Shown here one piece after another: positions 27,678 through 36,869 of a DNA stretch of 64,000 nt. Both the position numbers and the translations under genes were made by a program. The stretch spans positions 1,262,501 through 1,326,500 of the forward strand of contig NZ_RBXD01000001.1 in assembly GCF_003634825.1 (NCBI RefSeq), given 5' to 3'. Numbering within the stretch: the first letter of the stretch is position 1; each line of letters starts with the position of its first letter. Source of the stretch: Flavobacterium sp. 123 (GTDB lineage Bacteria > Bacteroidota > Bacteroidia > Flavobacteriales > Flavobacteriaceae). The notes under the pieces were generated by a model. That model was not told where the DNA came from. It saw only the letters and a program-made list of their open reading frames with translations, and did no database searches.

Positions 27678-28730
27678 ATGCCGTCTTTTTTAAAACTTAT
27701 TATAAAAGAAGTAAAACGCGAAACCAAAGATGCGGTTTCCGTACTTTTTAATGTTCCTGAGGAATTAAAACCAAACTATACTTTTGTTGCGGGTCAATAT
27801 ATTAATCTTAGACTTACCTTAGACAATCAAGAGATTCGTCGTGCGTATTCGCTTTGTTCTGCTCCCGAAAGTGGGGAATTAAGAATCGCTGTAAAAGCAG
27901 TAAAAAATGGACTTTTTTCACAGTTTGCCAATACAAAACTAAAAGCAGGTGATGTGCTTGAAGTAGGGAAACCGGAAGGAAAATTTACTTTCGAACCACA
28001 AATTGATCGTCAAAAAAACTATGTTGCTTTTGTAGCTGGTAGCGGAATCACGCCTGTGCTTTCTATCTTAAAATCGGTTTTAAAAAGCGAACCTAAAAGT
28101 TCTTTTGTATTAGTTTATGGTAATAAATCCCCTGAGGAAACTATCTTTCACCAAGAGTTGCACGATTTGCAATTGCAATATGTAGGACGTCTTTTTGTGC
28201 ATTATGTTTTCAGTCAAGCCAAAGCAGAAAATGCATTATTTGGACGAATTGATAAATCAGTAGTGAATTTTGTTTTAAACAACAAACACAAAGAATTAGA
28301 ATTTGATAAGTTCTATTTATGTGGTCCTGAGGAAATGATTAATACTGTTTCTGGTGTTCTAAAAGAAAAGAATATCAAAGAATCAGCGATAAAATTTGAG
28401 CTGTTTTCTTCTTCTGCGAAAGAGCATAAAATTGAAAAATCATTAGAAGGACATACTAAAATTACCATCTTTGTTGATGATGAGGAAACGACTTTTGAAA
28501 TGTCTCAAAAGCAAACTATTCTTGACGCTGCATTGAAACAAGGTATTGATGCTCCGTATTCTTGTCAAGGCGGAATTTGTAGTAGTTGTTTAGCCCGAAT
28601 TACTTCTGGAACAGCCGAAATGACTAAAAATTCTATTCTTTCTGATAAAGAAATTGCTAAAGGATTAATCCTGACTTGTCAAGCACATCCGACCTCAGAA
28701 AATCTTTCAATAGATTTTGATGACGTATAA
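27678..28730 (+). CDS. Flavin and 2Fe-2S containing NAD(P)H reductase (PaaE-like)
   Basis: The 350-residue electron-transfer protein has three parts. An FAD-binding barrel carries RRAYSLCSAPES near residue 54; the NAD(P)-binding domain contains FVAGSGITPVLSILKSVL near 115 and FYLCGPEEMI near 212; the plant-type ferredoxin domain (about 260-350) has the Cys ligands in PYSCQGGICSSCLARI plus a distal LTCQ. It resembles the reductase of the phenylacetyl-CoA epoxidase, but no paaABCD genes are nearby, so the oxygenase partner is unknown. A -7 element TACTTTTG lies at 27654-27661. Confidence 0.85.
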   Translation: MPSFLKLIIKEVKRETKDAVSVLFNVPEELKPNYTFVAGQYINLRLTLDNQEIRRAYSLCSAPESGELRIAVKAVKNGLFSQFANTKLKAGDVLEVGKPEGKFTFEPQIDRQKNYVAFVAGSGITPVLSILKSVLKSEPKSSFVLVYGNKSPEETIFHQELHDLQLQYVGRLFVHYVFSQAKAENALFGRIDKSVVNFVLNNKHKELEFDKFYLCGPEEMINTVSGVLKEKNIKESAIKFELFSSSAKEHKIEKSLEGHTKITIFVDDEETTFEMSQKQTILDAALKQGIDAPYSCQGGICSSCLARITSGTAEMTKNSILSDKEIAKGLILTCQAHPTSENLSIDFDDV

Positions 28731-28752
28731 ACGATAATTATTTCTATAAATG

Positions 28753-28780
28753 AAACTTCTCTGAAAAGGGAAGTTTTTTT
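28753..28780 (+). terminator. Terminator between reductase and GT9 genes
   Basis: AAACTTCTCT (28753-28762), loop GAAA and AGGGAAGTTT form a 10-bp stem with one G-T pair, followed by a T-run. It overlaps the stop of the convergent GT9 gene. Confidence 0.8.
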
Positions 28781-29858
28781 ATTTTAATGACGTGGTGATT
28801 TTTTCAACAATAGTTTCAGGAGTAATCGTTCTCATGGCATTTTCATAGCCTTCCACTTTTTTATTTCCATAAACGGATGTGGGTAATTTTGGAAACAAAT
28901 TTCTATCTGAAACCAATGCGTTTTCTAAAGGTTGATTGAAAGGTGAAAATCCCGCAAAAGGATGAGTTGCGCCCCAAAGCGTAATCACTTTTACACCTAA
29001 CATGGCTGCAATATGTGCATTTCCAGAATCCATAGAAAGCATTACATCAAGGTTACTGATGAGTTGTAATTCTTGCTGAAATTTCAGTTTACCAGCCACT
29101 GTAATTACATTTTGTTTATTGGCTGAAAGCGAATTCAAGATTTCTATTTCTTTTTTTCCTCCGCCAAAAAGCAAGATTTTATAGAATTTTCCTAAATTTC
29201 GAGATTCTGATAATTGGTTGATGACTTCCTGCATCAAATCCAAAGGATACACTTTGGAATCGTATTGTGCAAATGGAGCAATCCCAATTAGTGTTTTATT
29301 TTCTTCGCCAATTACCGCTAGAATTTCCGGACTTAAAACTGCTTTTTCAGGAAAAACTGTCCCGACACTTCGGGATGATAAATCAACCGTAAAACCGAGT
29401 TGTTCAAAAACTCTTACGTGCCTTTCAAACATAGTTGGTAATGGTTTGAAAGTTTTATTTTCGGCTTGAGTCAAGGCTTTTTTCTCCGCTCTCCCTTTAT
29501 CAACTGCAGCCACTTTTTTGCCATATAAACTAAAAAAAGTACGGACAACTTTAGACCGCAATACATTGTGCAAATCTGCGAAAGCATCGATATGAAGTAC
29601 TTTTAAATCTTGGAACAAACGTAACAATCCTATAAATCCTTTGTGCCGTTCTTTTTCATCGAAAGCAAAAAAAGAAATATTAGGAATTTCTTCGAAAAAA
29701 GGTTTGAAAAAAGGACGAGAAACTAACGTAATTTTTACTTCTGGATACTGCTTTACAAAGGCGCGTAAAACAGGAACCGTCATGGCGACATCTCCCATTG
29801 CGGAAAGTCTCATGACGGCTATATGCTTTATTTTATTTGACAATTTTGAGGTTGTCAA
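28779..29858 (-). CDS. Glycosyltransferase family 9 (heptosyltransferase-like)
   Basis: This 359-residue GT-B enzyme of the LPS heptosyltransferase type adds sugars to lipid A core from ADP-activated donors. Typical blocks are IAVMRLSAMGDVAMTVPVLR (about 13-32), DAFADLHNVLRS near 107, IGIAPFAQYDSKVYPLDLM near 212 and SMDSGNAHIAAMLGVKVITL near 275. It starts 3 bases after the DUF4254 stop, so the two are co-transcribed. A 16-base palindromic word at 29360-29375 lies inside the gene. Confidence 0.87.
   Translation of the reverse strand: MTTSKLSNKIKHIAVMRLSAMGDVAMTVPVLRAFVKQYPEVKITLVSRPFFKPFFEEIPNISFFAFDEKERHKGFIGLLRLFQDLKVLHIDAFADLHNVLRSKVVRTFFSLYGKKVAAVDKGRAEKKALTQAENKTFKPLPTMFERHVRVFEQLGFTVDLSSRSVGTVFPEKAVLSPEILAVIGEENKTLIGIAPFAQYDSKVYPLDLMQEVINQLSESRNLGKFYKILLFGGGKKEIEILNSLSANKQNVITVAGKLKFQQELQLISNLDVMLSMDSGNAHIAAMLGVKVITLWGATHPFAGFSPFNQPLENALVSDRNLFPKLPTSVYGNKKVEGYENAMRTITPETIVEKITTSLK
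29360..29375. repeat. Palindromic word inside the GT9 gene
   Basis: TCCCGA, four bases and TCGGGA. It is the same length and has the same arms as the palindrome repeated three times at 57107-57325; only two of the four central bases differ. It encodes Ser-Arg-Ser-Val-Gly in the minus-strand gene. Confidence 0.5.
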
Positions 29859-29861
29859 AAA

Positions 29862-30467
29862 TTATTTTTTGGCTTGATACAGAACTGGGTTCAAATCATC
29901 ATCATTGTACATTTTCATTTGTTTGTACACTTTCATGAATTTATCGCCGTTTTCAATGTCCGTCAATAAATCATCAATAGCAGTTGATAAATCTGTTCTT
30001 TGCTCCAATAAAATGTTTAATTTTTCTTGACATTTATCTCTATGTTCTTGAGTAGCTTCAGCACGAGTAGCTTCTTCTTGCATATGATAAATTTTCAATG
30101 CTAAAATCGACAATCTGTCAAAAGCCCAAGCTGGACTTTCTGAATTGATTTTGGCATTTTCTTTTACATTTACATGACTGTATTTTTGAAGAAAATAACT
30201 ATCAATATATTCCACCATATCAGTACGTTCCTGATTAGAGGCGTCAATTCTTCTTTTTAGAGTTAAGGCAGCAACTGGATCAATTTTTGGATCCCTAATG
30301 ATGTCCTCAAAATGCCATTGAACGGTATCAATCCAGTTTTTTAAGTACAATAAATGTTCAAATTTATCTTTTGGAAAAGGATTGTTAATAGGCTGATCTA
30401 CATTATCAAACTGATGATAATCTTTAATACTTTGTTCGAAAACAGAATAAGCTAATTTTGAAAACAT
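29862..30467 (-). CDS. DUF4254 protein
   Basis: This 201-residue, helical, probably cytoplasmic protein has conserved-looking blocks LVYLKNWIDTVQWHFEDIIR-like near residues 40-60, ASNQERTDMVEYID near 90 and SPAWAFDRLSILALKIYHM near 124, matching the DUF4254 family of Bacteroidota. Function unknown; family genes are commonly beside GT9 glycosyltransferases, as here with a 3-base gap. A -7 element (TATCTTTG, minus strand) lies at 30487-30494. Confidence 0.8.
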   Translation of the reverse strand: MFSKLAYSVFEQSIKDYHQFDNVDQPINNPFPKDKFEHLLYLKNWIDTVQWHFEDIIRDPKIDPVAALTLKRRIDASNQERTDMVEYIDSYFLQKYSHVNVKENAKINSESPAWAFDRLSILALKIYHMQEEATRAEATQEHRDKCQEKLNILLEQRTDLSTAIDDLLTDIENGDKFMKVYKQMKMYNDDDLNPVLYQAKK

Positions 30468-30575
30468 ATCTTTATATATTAAAAGACAAAGATACTTTTT
30501 ATACTTTTATAGTATGAAAAAAAGTTTTAAAGTTTTATTTCAAAATTCAAAGTCTTAAATCTAACATCTTCATTT

Positions 30576-31229
30576 ATGCAAATCCATCATCTTTCGGAAA
30601 ATAATAGTGTTCTCAATCATTTTTTGGCAGAAATACGAGATGTTTCCATCCATAATGATAGTATGCGTTTTCGTAGAAATATAGAGCGTATTGGCGAAAT
30701 AATGGCTTATGAATTAAGCAAAAATCTTCATTATGACGAAGTTGATATTAAAACTCCGCTTGGCATAAAAAAAACATCTAAAATAAAAGACCAATTGGTT
30801 TTATGCACCATTTTAAGAGCTGGTTTAACCCTGCACCAAGGTTTTTTGAACTATTTTGATGCTGCCGAAAATGGATTTATTTCTGCTTACAGATACCATC
30901 CCAATCATGATGATGCCTTTGAAATTAAAGTCGAATACCAAGCCGTTGCTGATATTAATGGGAAAAATATGTTGCTTCTTGATCCTATGTTAGCCACAGG
31001 ACAATCTATAGTTGCGGTTTATAATAGATTAATGGAAAGAGGTACGCCAAAAGAAATTCATATTGCCGTAGTTATTGCTGCCCCGGAAGGAATTGATTAT
31101 CTTGAAAAACATTTACCCAACACTTGCCATCTATGGATTGCTGCCTCAGATGAGAAACTCAATGAACACAGTTATATTGTTCCAGGATTAGGAGATGCGG
31201 GGGATTTAGCTTTTGGAGAAAAATTATAA
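30576..31229 (+). CDS. upp: Uracil phosphoribosyltransferase
   Basis: The salvage enzyme joins uracil to PRPP to give UMP. The 217 residues contain TILRAGLTLHQGFLNYFDAA near 78, the PRPP-binding loop LLLDPMLATGQSIVA near 131 and the C-terminal uracil-binding block YIVPGLGDAGDLAFG. Length is normal. Its last 6 bases overlap the end of the convergent DUF6427 gene. Confidence 0.95.
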   Translation: MQIHHLSENNSVLNHFLAEIRDVSIHNDSMRFRRNIERIGEIMAYELSKNLHYDEVDIKTPLGIKKTSKIKDQLVLCTILRAGLTLHQGFLNYFDAAENGFISAYRYHPNHDDAFEIKVEYQAVADINGKNMLLLDPMLATGQSIVAVYNRLMERGTPKEIHIAVVIAAPEGIDYLEKHLPNTCHLWIAASDEKLNEHSYIVPGLGDAGDLAFGEKL

Positions 31230-32153
31230 TTGCGAGAAAAACGCAAATAAACTACATAAAATAAAGATTCCTAAAACTAATTCTTGCTTTAATTTTTGTT
31301 GCGCCAGTTCGATATGAGCGGTTGCCATAATAGATAATGGAGCAAAAGTAAAAATCAACAAATCATTGCTTTTATTAGATGAAATTAAGAAAATAACAAC
31401 TCCAATAAAAAAGCACGCAATTATTTTCTTGAATGACGTATGCAACAATAACGGTCTATTTGAAAGAGTCGCAAACATTGAAACTACAAAAAACAAAGCT
31501 ATTGACACAAAGATTGACAAAGCACCATTTTGATAGTTATTAACGAAATAATCTATTTTGAAATTTACCGTTACACTTTTGGTTATATAATTAACGACAT
31601 CAATTCCAAAAAATATTGAAAAAAGCATAAAGATAATTGTTGCCGTAAAAAGTGCTATAAAAGGAAGAATCCAGTTCCTGTAATCTCTTGATACATGAAA
31701 AATAATTGAGATAAATACAAGCACAATATACAGAATACTCCAAAAATGAAATAATGCAGCCACAAAAATCCATAATGAGGCATCAAATATTTTTTCCTTA
31801 GATGCTTTTAGTGATTGCAAAGAAATCAATCGGCGGAGTGCTAATAAAATAAAAAAATTAGCCAGAATTAAATTTAAATTATCTAATACCGAAGGAAAGA
31901 AAATAAGAAATAAAAAGTAGAAAAAAATGGTGTAGCTACTGTCTTTACTCAGTCCGTTTTTCTTAACAACAAAATTAGTAATGAATACCGAAGCTAATAA
32001 AAAAGTAATTAATCCTACCCTATGAAAAATCATCACGCCCATATTCATCCAAGATAAATCTTGAAATTGGTAGATTAAAAAGAAAACTAGTATTAAAAAT
32101 ACAACCAAAATGTAATTTAATGGTGTAGATTTTTTAAAAACACTTGTTATCAT
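31224..32153 (-). CDS. DUF6427 membrane protein
   Basis: This 309-residue protein is nearly all membrane helices (about 9-10). The start FKKSTPLNYILVVFLILVFF and its position between upp and the small DUF6341 gene agree with the flavobacterial DUF6427 family. Function unknown. Its start codon region also contains the -33 element of the divergent DUF6341 promoter. Confidence 0.7.
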   Translation of the reverse strand: MITSVFKKSTPLNYILVVFLILVFFLIYQFQDLSWMNMGVMIFHRVGLITFLLASVFITNFVVKKNGLSKDSSYTIFFYFLFLIFFPSVLDNLNLILANFFILLALRRLISLQSLKASKEKIFDASLWIFVAALFHFWSILYIVLVFISIIFHVSRDYRNWILPFIALFTATIIFMLFSIFFGIDVVNYITKSVTVNFKIDYFVNNYQNGALSIFVSIALFFVVSMFATLSNRPLLLHTSFKKIIACFFIGVVIFLISSNKSNDLLIFTFAPLSIMATAHIELAQQKLKQELVLGIFILCSLFAFFSQL

Positions 32154-32173
32154 AAGGATATTTTATACTTTTG
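32144..32173 (+). promoter_or_regulatory. Promoter toward the DUF6341 gene
   Basis: TTG at 32144-32146, 19 bases and TACTTTTG at 32166-32173 match the Bacteroidota promoter exactly. The leader to the ATG at 32302 would be about 120 bases. Confidence 0.6.
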
Positions 32174-32301
32174 TGACTGTAAATATAATACTTGTTTAAA
32201 AAGGAAACCAAGAAGTTTAAAAAAGATTAGTCAATACTTAAATCTTTTACTTTATAATCATTTCCAAAACAATATAAATAACAACATAATTTTATAGCAT
32301 T

Positions 32302-32532
32302 ATGAAAGCATTTTTTGAAGGAATACAATATTTATTTGTAAACATCTTATTCGCACCACTAGATTTTTTAAGATCTTTAGAGCTTAGCTCTTGGTTTGGA
32401 GCTAATACAATCAACTGGATATTCATGATTATATGTGCATCTGCGATGGTATATTGGATCAAACAATTAAGAATTTTTGACGAAGCAGGAACAGAAAATC
32501 AAGATACTACCGCTCATTCTTTTTTAAAATAA
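32302..32532 (+). CDS. DUF6341 small membrane protein
   Basis: This 76-residue protein has an amphipathic N-terminus (AFFEGIQYLFVNILFAPLD), one clear membrane helix (about 38-54, TINWIFMIICASAMVYWIKQ) and a short polar tail. I recognise it as the DUF6341 family that follows DUF6427 in Flavobacteria. Its last six codons form the left arm of an 18-bp hairpin, and its stop codon lies in the loop. Confidence 0.75.
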   Translation: MKAFFEGIQYLFVNILFAPLDFLRSLELSSWFGANTINWIFMIICASAMVYWIKQLRIFDEAGTENQDTTAHSFLK

Positions 32533-32550
32533 TTTAAAAAAGAATGAGCG
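32511..32550. terminator. 18-bp hairpin with the DUF6341 stop codon in its loop
   Basis: Bases 32511-32528 and 32533-32550 are perfect inverse complements with a four-base loop (32529-32532); TAA at 32530-32532 is the stop. The T-run sits within the stem, so it may work as a convergent terminator or as an RNA 3'-end stabiliser. Confidence 0.75.
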
Positions 32551-32561
32551 ATACTTGGAAA

Positions 32562-33836
32562 CTATTTTAAATCGTTTCCAATATCTTTTCTAAAATACAT
32601 CTTATCAAAATTTAGTTTATCTATGTTTTGGTAAGATTTTTTTATGGCCTCTTCAAAATTGTCCCCATATGAAGTAACGGTCAAAACCCTACCTCCATTA
32701 GAAAGCACTTGTCCGTTTTCTAGTTTTGTACCTGCGTGAAAAACAATTGAATCCGAAATATTTTCTAATCCAGAAATTACTTTTCCTTTTTCAAAATCTT
32801 CTGGATATCCTCCTGAAACAACCATAATTGTTGTTGCGCTTCTTTCGTCTACTTCCAATGTTATTTCAGCTAATTTTTCATTGGCTACAGCCAAAAATAA
32901 TTCTACCAAATCCGTTTTTAATCTTGGAACAACTACTTCTGTTTCTGGATCGCCCATACGAACGTTATATTCAATTACAATTGGTTCGTTTTTCACATTT
33001 ATCAAACCAATAAAAACAAAACCTTTATAAGGAATTCCATCTTTTTGAAAACCTTCGATCGTTGGTTTTACAATACGTGTTTCGATTTTTTCCATCAAAA
33101 CAGCATCAACATAAGGAACTGGGGAAACTGCTCCCATTCCACCTGTATTCAATCCGGTGTCGCCTTCGCCAATACGTTTGTAATCTTTAGCTGTTGGCAG
33201 GATTTTATAGCTTTTACCATCTGTAAGTACAAAACAGCTTAACTCAATTCCGTCCAAAAATTCTTCAATTACCACTTTTGAACTTGCATCACCAAATTTT
33301 TGATGAACAAGCATATTTCTTAATTCTTCTTTGGCTTCAGCCAAATCGTGAATAATCAAAACGCCTTTTCCTGCTGCTAATCCGTCTGCTTTTAAAACAT
33401 ACGGAGGTTGTAATGTTTCTAAGAAATCACATCCTTTTTCAACCGTTTCGGCCGTAAAACTATCGTAAGCAGCTGTTGGGATTTTATGTCTGATTAAAAA
33501 TTCTTTAGCAAATTCTTTACTTCCTTCTAATTGTGCTCCAATTTTTGATGGTCCAATAACTGGAATATGACTCAATTCAGCATCATTTAAAAAGAAATCG
33601 TAAATTCCTTTTACCAAAGGATCTTCTGGACCAACTACAATCATCTCCACTTTTTCCTGAAGAACAAATGCTTTTATAGTGTCAAAATCAGTTGGGCTAA
33701 TGTTAATATTATTGGCTATTGCAGCAGTACCCGCATTTCCTGGTGCTACAAAAAGTTTGTCACAAAGCGGACTTTGAATCATTTTCCATGCAAATGCATG
33801 CTCTCTTCCGCCCGAACCCAATAGTAAAATAGTCAT
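32562..33836 (-). CDS. purD: Phosphoribosylamine-glycine ligase
   Basis: The ATP-grasp enzyme of step 2 of purine synthesis makes GAR from phosphoribosylamine and glycine. The 424 residues open with ILLLGSGGREHAFAWKM. ATP-grasp blocks are YVLKADGLAAGKGVLII near 145 and GEGDTGLNTGGMGAVSP near 219; EYNVRMGDPETE near 288 binds metal. It is a single gene; a -7 element (TATTTTTG on the minus strand) lies at 33862-33869. Confidence 0.97.
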   Translation of the reverse strand: MTILLLGSGGREHAFAWKMIQSPLCDKLFVAPGNAGTAAIANNINISPTDFDTIKAFVLQEKVEMIVVGPEDPLVKGIYDFFLNDAELSHIPVIGPSKIGAQLEGSKEFAKEFLIRHKIPTAAYDSFTAETVEKGCDFLETLQPPYVLKADGLAAGKGVLIIHDLAEAKEELRNMLVHQKFGDASSKVVIEEFLDGIELSCFVLTDGKSYKILPTAKDYKRIGEGDTGLNTGGMGAVSPVPYVDAVLMEKIETRIVKPTIEGFQKDGIPYKGFVFIGLINVKNEPIVIEYNVRMGDPETEVVVPRLKTDLVELFLAVANEKLAEITLEVDERSATTIMVVSGGYPEDFEKGKVISGLENISDSIVFHAGTKLENGQVLSNGGRVLTVTSYGDNFEEAIKKSYQNIDKLNFDKMYFRKDIGNDLK

Positions 33837-33948
33837 GATGTGTTTTATTTTAGTTGTGGTGCAAAAATAATTGCTTTTGAACGTAAAAAATAATTAATTT
33901 TCAAAAAGTTGTTCGTTATTCCGCTTTAGTGGTAGGTAAATATTATTT

Positions 33949-35283
33949 TTGATAAAATATACGCTCAAAATGCTTCCATTTTTCGACATCTCTTTAAAAC
34001 TAAATGGTTTTCCAATTAAGGAAGCCAAAACCGAATTGAAGCAAATCGTCGATTTATCCGAAAAAGAATATCAGGTTTTTCTTGAAAAACAGAAGACGAA
34101 AATTGTCACATTTCATTTGCAAAATAATCCTTTTTACCAAAAATTAGTAGCGCCTATTTCTTTAAAAAAATGGGAAAATTTACCTGTTTTAAAAAAGAAA
34201 AATCTTCAAAAACCTCTCATAGAAAGGCTTTCGAAAGGCTATAATTTAAAGAATAGTTACATCAATAAAACTTCAGGTTCCAGTGGTGATCCTTTTATTT
34301 TTGCCAAAGATAATTATAGTCATGCATTAACTTGGGCTTCAAATAGCTATCGTTTTGCTTGGTATGGAATAGATTTTAATTCCTCTTATCAAGCACGTTT
34401 TTATGGAATTCCGATGGATTTTATTGGAAATAAAAAAGAACGTTTCAAGGATTTTTTAGGTTCTCGATTTCGGTTTACAATTTTTGATTTGTCAGATGAA
34501 ATTCTAGAGCGTTTTCTAAAACATTTTCAAAGAAAAAAATTCGATTATATCAACGGATATACTAGTTCAATTGTGTTATTTGCTAAATTTTTGCAGAAAA
34601 AAAACATCATTTTAAAAGATATTTGCCCGAGTTTAAAAGTATGTATGGTCACTTCTGAAATGCTTTTTGAAGAAGATAAAATACTTTTAGAAAAACAATT
34701 TGGCATTCCTATCGTCAATGAATATGGGGCTTCGGAACTGGATTTAATTGCTTTTGAAAATCCTCAAGGAGAATGGCAAGTCAATTCAGAAACCTTGTTT
34801 GTCGAAATTTTAGACAAAAACAATCAAGCTGTTCCAAACGGTACTGAAGGCAGGATTGTTATTACTTCCTTATTCAATAAAGCACATCCATTCATTCGAT
34901 ATGATATAGGTGATATTGGAATTTTGGACGAAAAAAGCACCTTACAAAAACCCATTCTAAAGAAATTAATAGGTAGAACTAATGATGTTGCGATTTTGCC
35001 CAGCGGAAAAAAATCGCCTGGACTTACATTTTATTATGTAACCAAAAGCATTATTGAAGATGATGGAAACGTTAAAGAATTTGTGATAAAACAAACCAAA
35101 ATAGATACTTTTGAAGTTGAATATGTAAGTGAAAATGAATTAGATTTGGTACAAATACAAAAAATAGAACAAGCGATTGCTCTGTATTTAGAACCCAATT
35201 TGATATTTACTTTTTATAGAAAAAACTCTTTGGAAAGAAGCAATCGAGGAAAATTAAAACAATTTAAATCAATGATTAAATAG
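33949..35283 (+). CDS. CapK-like adenylate-forming ligase (phenylacetate-CoA ligase family)
   Basis: This 444-residue protein of the ANL superfamily resembles CapK proteins of capsule loci. The adenylation P-loop is INKTSGSSGDPFIFAKDN near residue 104; ASELDLIAFE near 262 and YDIGDIGILDE near 323 are core motifs A5 and A7; GRTNDVAILPSGKK near 343 is A8. It probably activates an acid that modifies the exopolysaccharide; the acid is unknown. It overlaps the convergent GT2 gene by 8 bases. The gene opens the exopolysaccharide locus but faces away from most of it. Confidence 0.8.
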   Translation: MIKYTLKMLPFFDISLKLNGFPIKEAKTELKQIVDLSEKEYQVFLEKQKTKIVTFHLQNNPFYQKLVAPISLKKWENLPVLKKKNLQKPLIERLSKGYNLKNSYINKTSGSSGDPFIFAKDNYSHALTWASNSYRFAWYGIDFNSSYQARFYGIPMDFIGNKKERFKDFLGSRFRFTIFDLSDEILERFLKHFQRKKFDYINGYTSSIVLFAKFLQKKNIILKDICPSLKVCMVTSEMLFEEDKILLEKQFGIPIVNEYGASELDLIAFENPQGEWQVNSETLFVEILDKNNQAVPNGTEGRIVITSLFNKAHPFIRYDIGDIGILDEKSTLQKPILKKLIGRTNDVAILPSGKKSPGLTFYYVTKSIIEDDGNVKEFVIKQTKIDTFEVEYVSENELDLVQIQKIEQAIALYLEPNLIFTFYRKNSLERSNRGKLKQFKSMIK

Positions 35284-36046
35284 TTTTAATATACCTTGGT
35301 TTTAGTACTAATTGAGTGAATAAAAAACCAATCATACACACTATAGAAAGGGCTAAATTATATTTATGAAACAATCTATAAACGGAGAAATTGTGTTTGA
35401 TCAAATCAACTTTTGAGGCTGATATGGAGTTTTGTCTAATTCTATAATAGGCTAAACTTTCTGGAATGGGATTCGCACTTTTAATTTTCTTAAAAATAGT
35501 AAGCCAATGCATCCAATCCTGTCTTTTACGAATGGAAGAAATAGCAATTTTTCCAAAATAATTTACATCGTAGATTCCGGTAAGATTGCCAACATAATTA
35601 CAAAAAAACAACTGTTTATAAGTAAGTAACTTAGGGCATTCAACCGTTTTATGTAACGATTTCCCTTCTTCATCAATGCAATCATAAAAGGAGAATGTAA
35701 ATGGTAAATTCTGCTTTGTAAGAAACTCAACTTGTTTGTCCAGCTTATTTGGTTTCCATAAATCATCTGCGTCTAAAAACGCAATATAACGTCCTTTTGC
35801 GTGATTCAAAGCGTAATTTCTAGCTATGCCCGTTCCTGAATTCTGTTCGAGTTGAAAAAATTGAATTCTTTTTTCATTTAGGGCAATTTCTTTTACAATG
35901 ACAACTGTATTATCCGTTGATTTATCATCAACCAAAATTATTTCCCAATTGTTATAGGTTTGGTTTTGGACAGACAAAATAGTTTGTGCAATAAATTTTT
36001 CAGCATTAAAAGCGGGTATAATTATGGACACTAATGGTTTTTCCAT
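35276..36046 (-). CDS. Glycosyltransferase family 2
   Basis: This 256-residue GT-A enzyme has the start PLVSIIIPAFNAEKFIAQTI, donor-binding VDDKSTDNT near 40, GTGIARNYALNHAKGRYIAF near 71 and the DXD motif LDADDLW near 91. A C-terminal hydrophobic segment (about 232-248) may tether it to the membrane. It transfers a sugar during repeat-unit assembly; the sugar is unknown. It begins one base after the sugar transferase stop. Confidence 0.88.
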   Translation of the reverse strand: MEKPLVSIIIPAFNAEKFIAQTILSVQNQTYNNWEIILVDDKSTDNTVVIVKEIALNEKRIQFFQLEQNSGTGIARNYALNHAKGRYIAFLDADDLWKPNKLDKQVEFLTKQNLPFTFSFYDCIDEEGKSLHKTVECPKLLTYKQLFFCNYVGNLTGIYDVNYFGKIAISSIRKRQDWMHWLTIFKKIKSANPIPESLAYYRIRQNSISASKVDLIKHNFSVYRLFHKYNLALSIVCMIGFLFTQLVLKPRYIKTI

Positions 36047-36047
36047 T

Positions 36048-36854
36048 TTAATATGCTTTTTCTTCTCCTTTTAAAATATTGACAACTGTTTGGTAAATAA
36101 TTTTTAAATCAAGTAAAAATGACCAGTTTTCGATATAAAAAACATCAAATTTTACTCTATTAATCATGTCTTGATCCTTTTCTATTTTACCTCGATATCC
36201 GCTTACTTGCGCTAATCCAGTAATTCCTGGTTTAACACAATGCCGAACCATATATTTTTTTATTCGATTTCCATACTCAATATTTTGAGCCCAAAGATGC
36301 GGACGTGGTCCCACAACTGACATATCTCCCAATAAAACATTTAGAAACTGTGGCATTTCATCGATACTTGTTTTTCGCATAAATTTCCCCACTTTAGTCA
36401 CTCGAGGATCATCCTTTGAAATTTCTTCCTCAGATGTTTTATTGATTCTCATCGATCTTAATTTGTAACAAAAAAATTCGTTTTCACCAATTCCAGGTCT
36501 CCCTTGTTTAAAAAAAACAGGCCCATTCGATTCTAATTTTATTAAGACTGCAAGAATTGGAATTAGCCAAGATAATATTCCAATTATAACAATCAATGAA
36601 AAAACAATATCAAATGTTCTTTTAAAAATCTTTATTGCTGGATTGTGAAGTATTGTCTTTTGTGATGGAAATGTAGTGTAAAATTCCACTCCTAAATTCT
36701 TTGAAAAAATCTCTTTCGGGTCAGAAATAAATTTTAAGGTTTGAGTTTCAACAACACCATTGTCAACGACAAGGTTTTTGAAATCCACAAATTCACCTTT
36801 CATGATCTGATTTGACTTTTTGTCTGAAAAATATTTTGGAACATTTAACTCCAT
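36048..36854 (-). CDS. Priming sugar transferase (polyprenyl-phosphate sugar-1-P transferase)
   Basis: This 268-residue enzyme starts the repeat unit by moving a sugar phosphate to undecaprenyl phosphate. The catalytic domain (about 75-268) has one membrane segment (IVFSLIVIIGILSWLIPILA), then GPVFFKQGRPGIGE, KLRSM, TSIDEMPQFLNVLLGDMSVV, GPRPH and a C-terminal DLKIIYQTV. It lacks the four N-terminal helices of WcaJ-type enzymes (about 460 residues); about 70 soluble residues precede the core instead, so it is closer to the short PglC/WbaP-core form. It is followed at once by the GT2 gene. Confidence 0.9.
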   Translation of the reverse strand: MELNVPKYFSDKKSNQIMKGEFVDFKNLVVDNGVVETQTLKFISDPKEIFSKNLGVEFYTTFPSQKTILHNPAIKIFKRTFDIVFSLIVIIGILSWLIPILAVLIKLESNGPVFFKQGRPGIGENEFFCYKLRSMRINKTSEEEISKDDPRVTKVGKFMRKTSIDEMPQFLNVLLGDMSVVGPRPHLWAQNIEYGNRIKKYMVRHCVKPGITGLAQVSGYRGKIEKDQDMINRVKFDVFYIENWSFLLDLKIIYQTVVNILKGEEKAY

Positions 36855-36869
36855 TAGACGGAAACCTCT

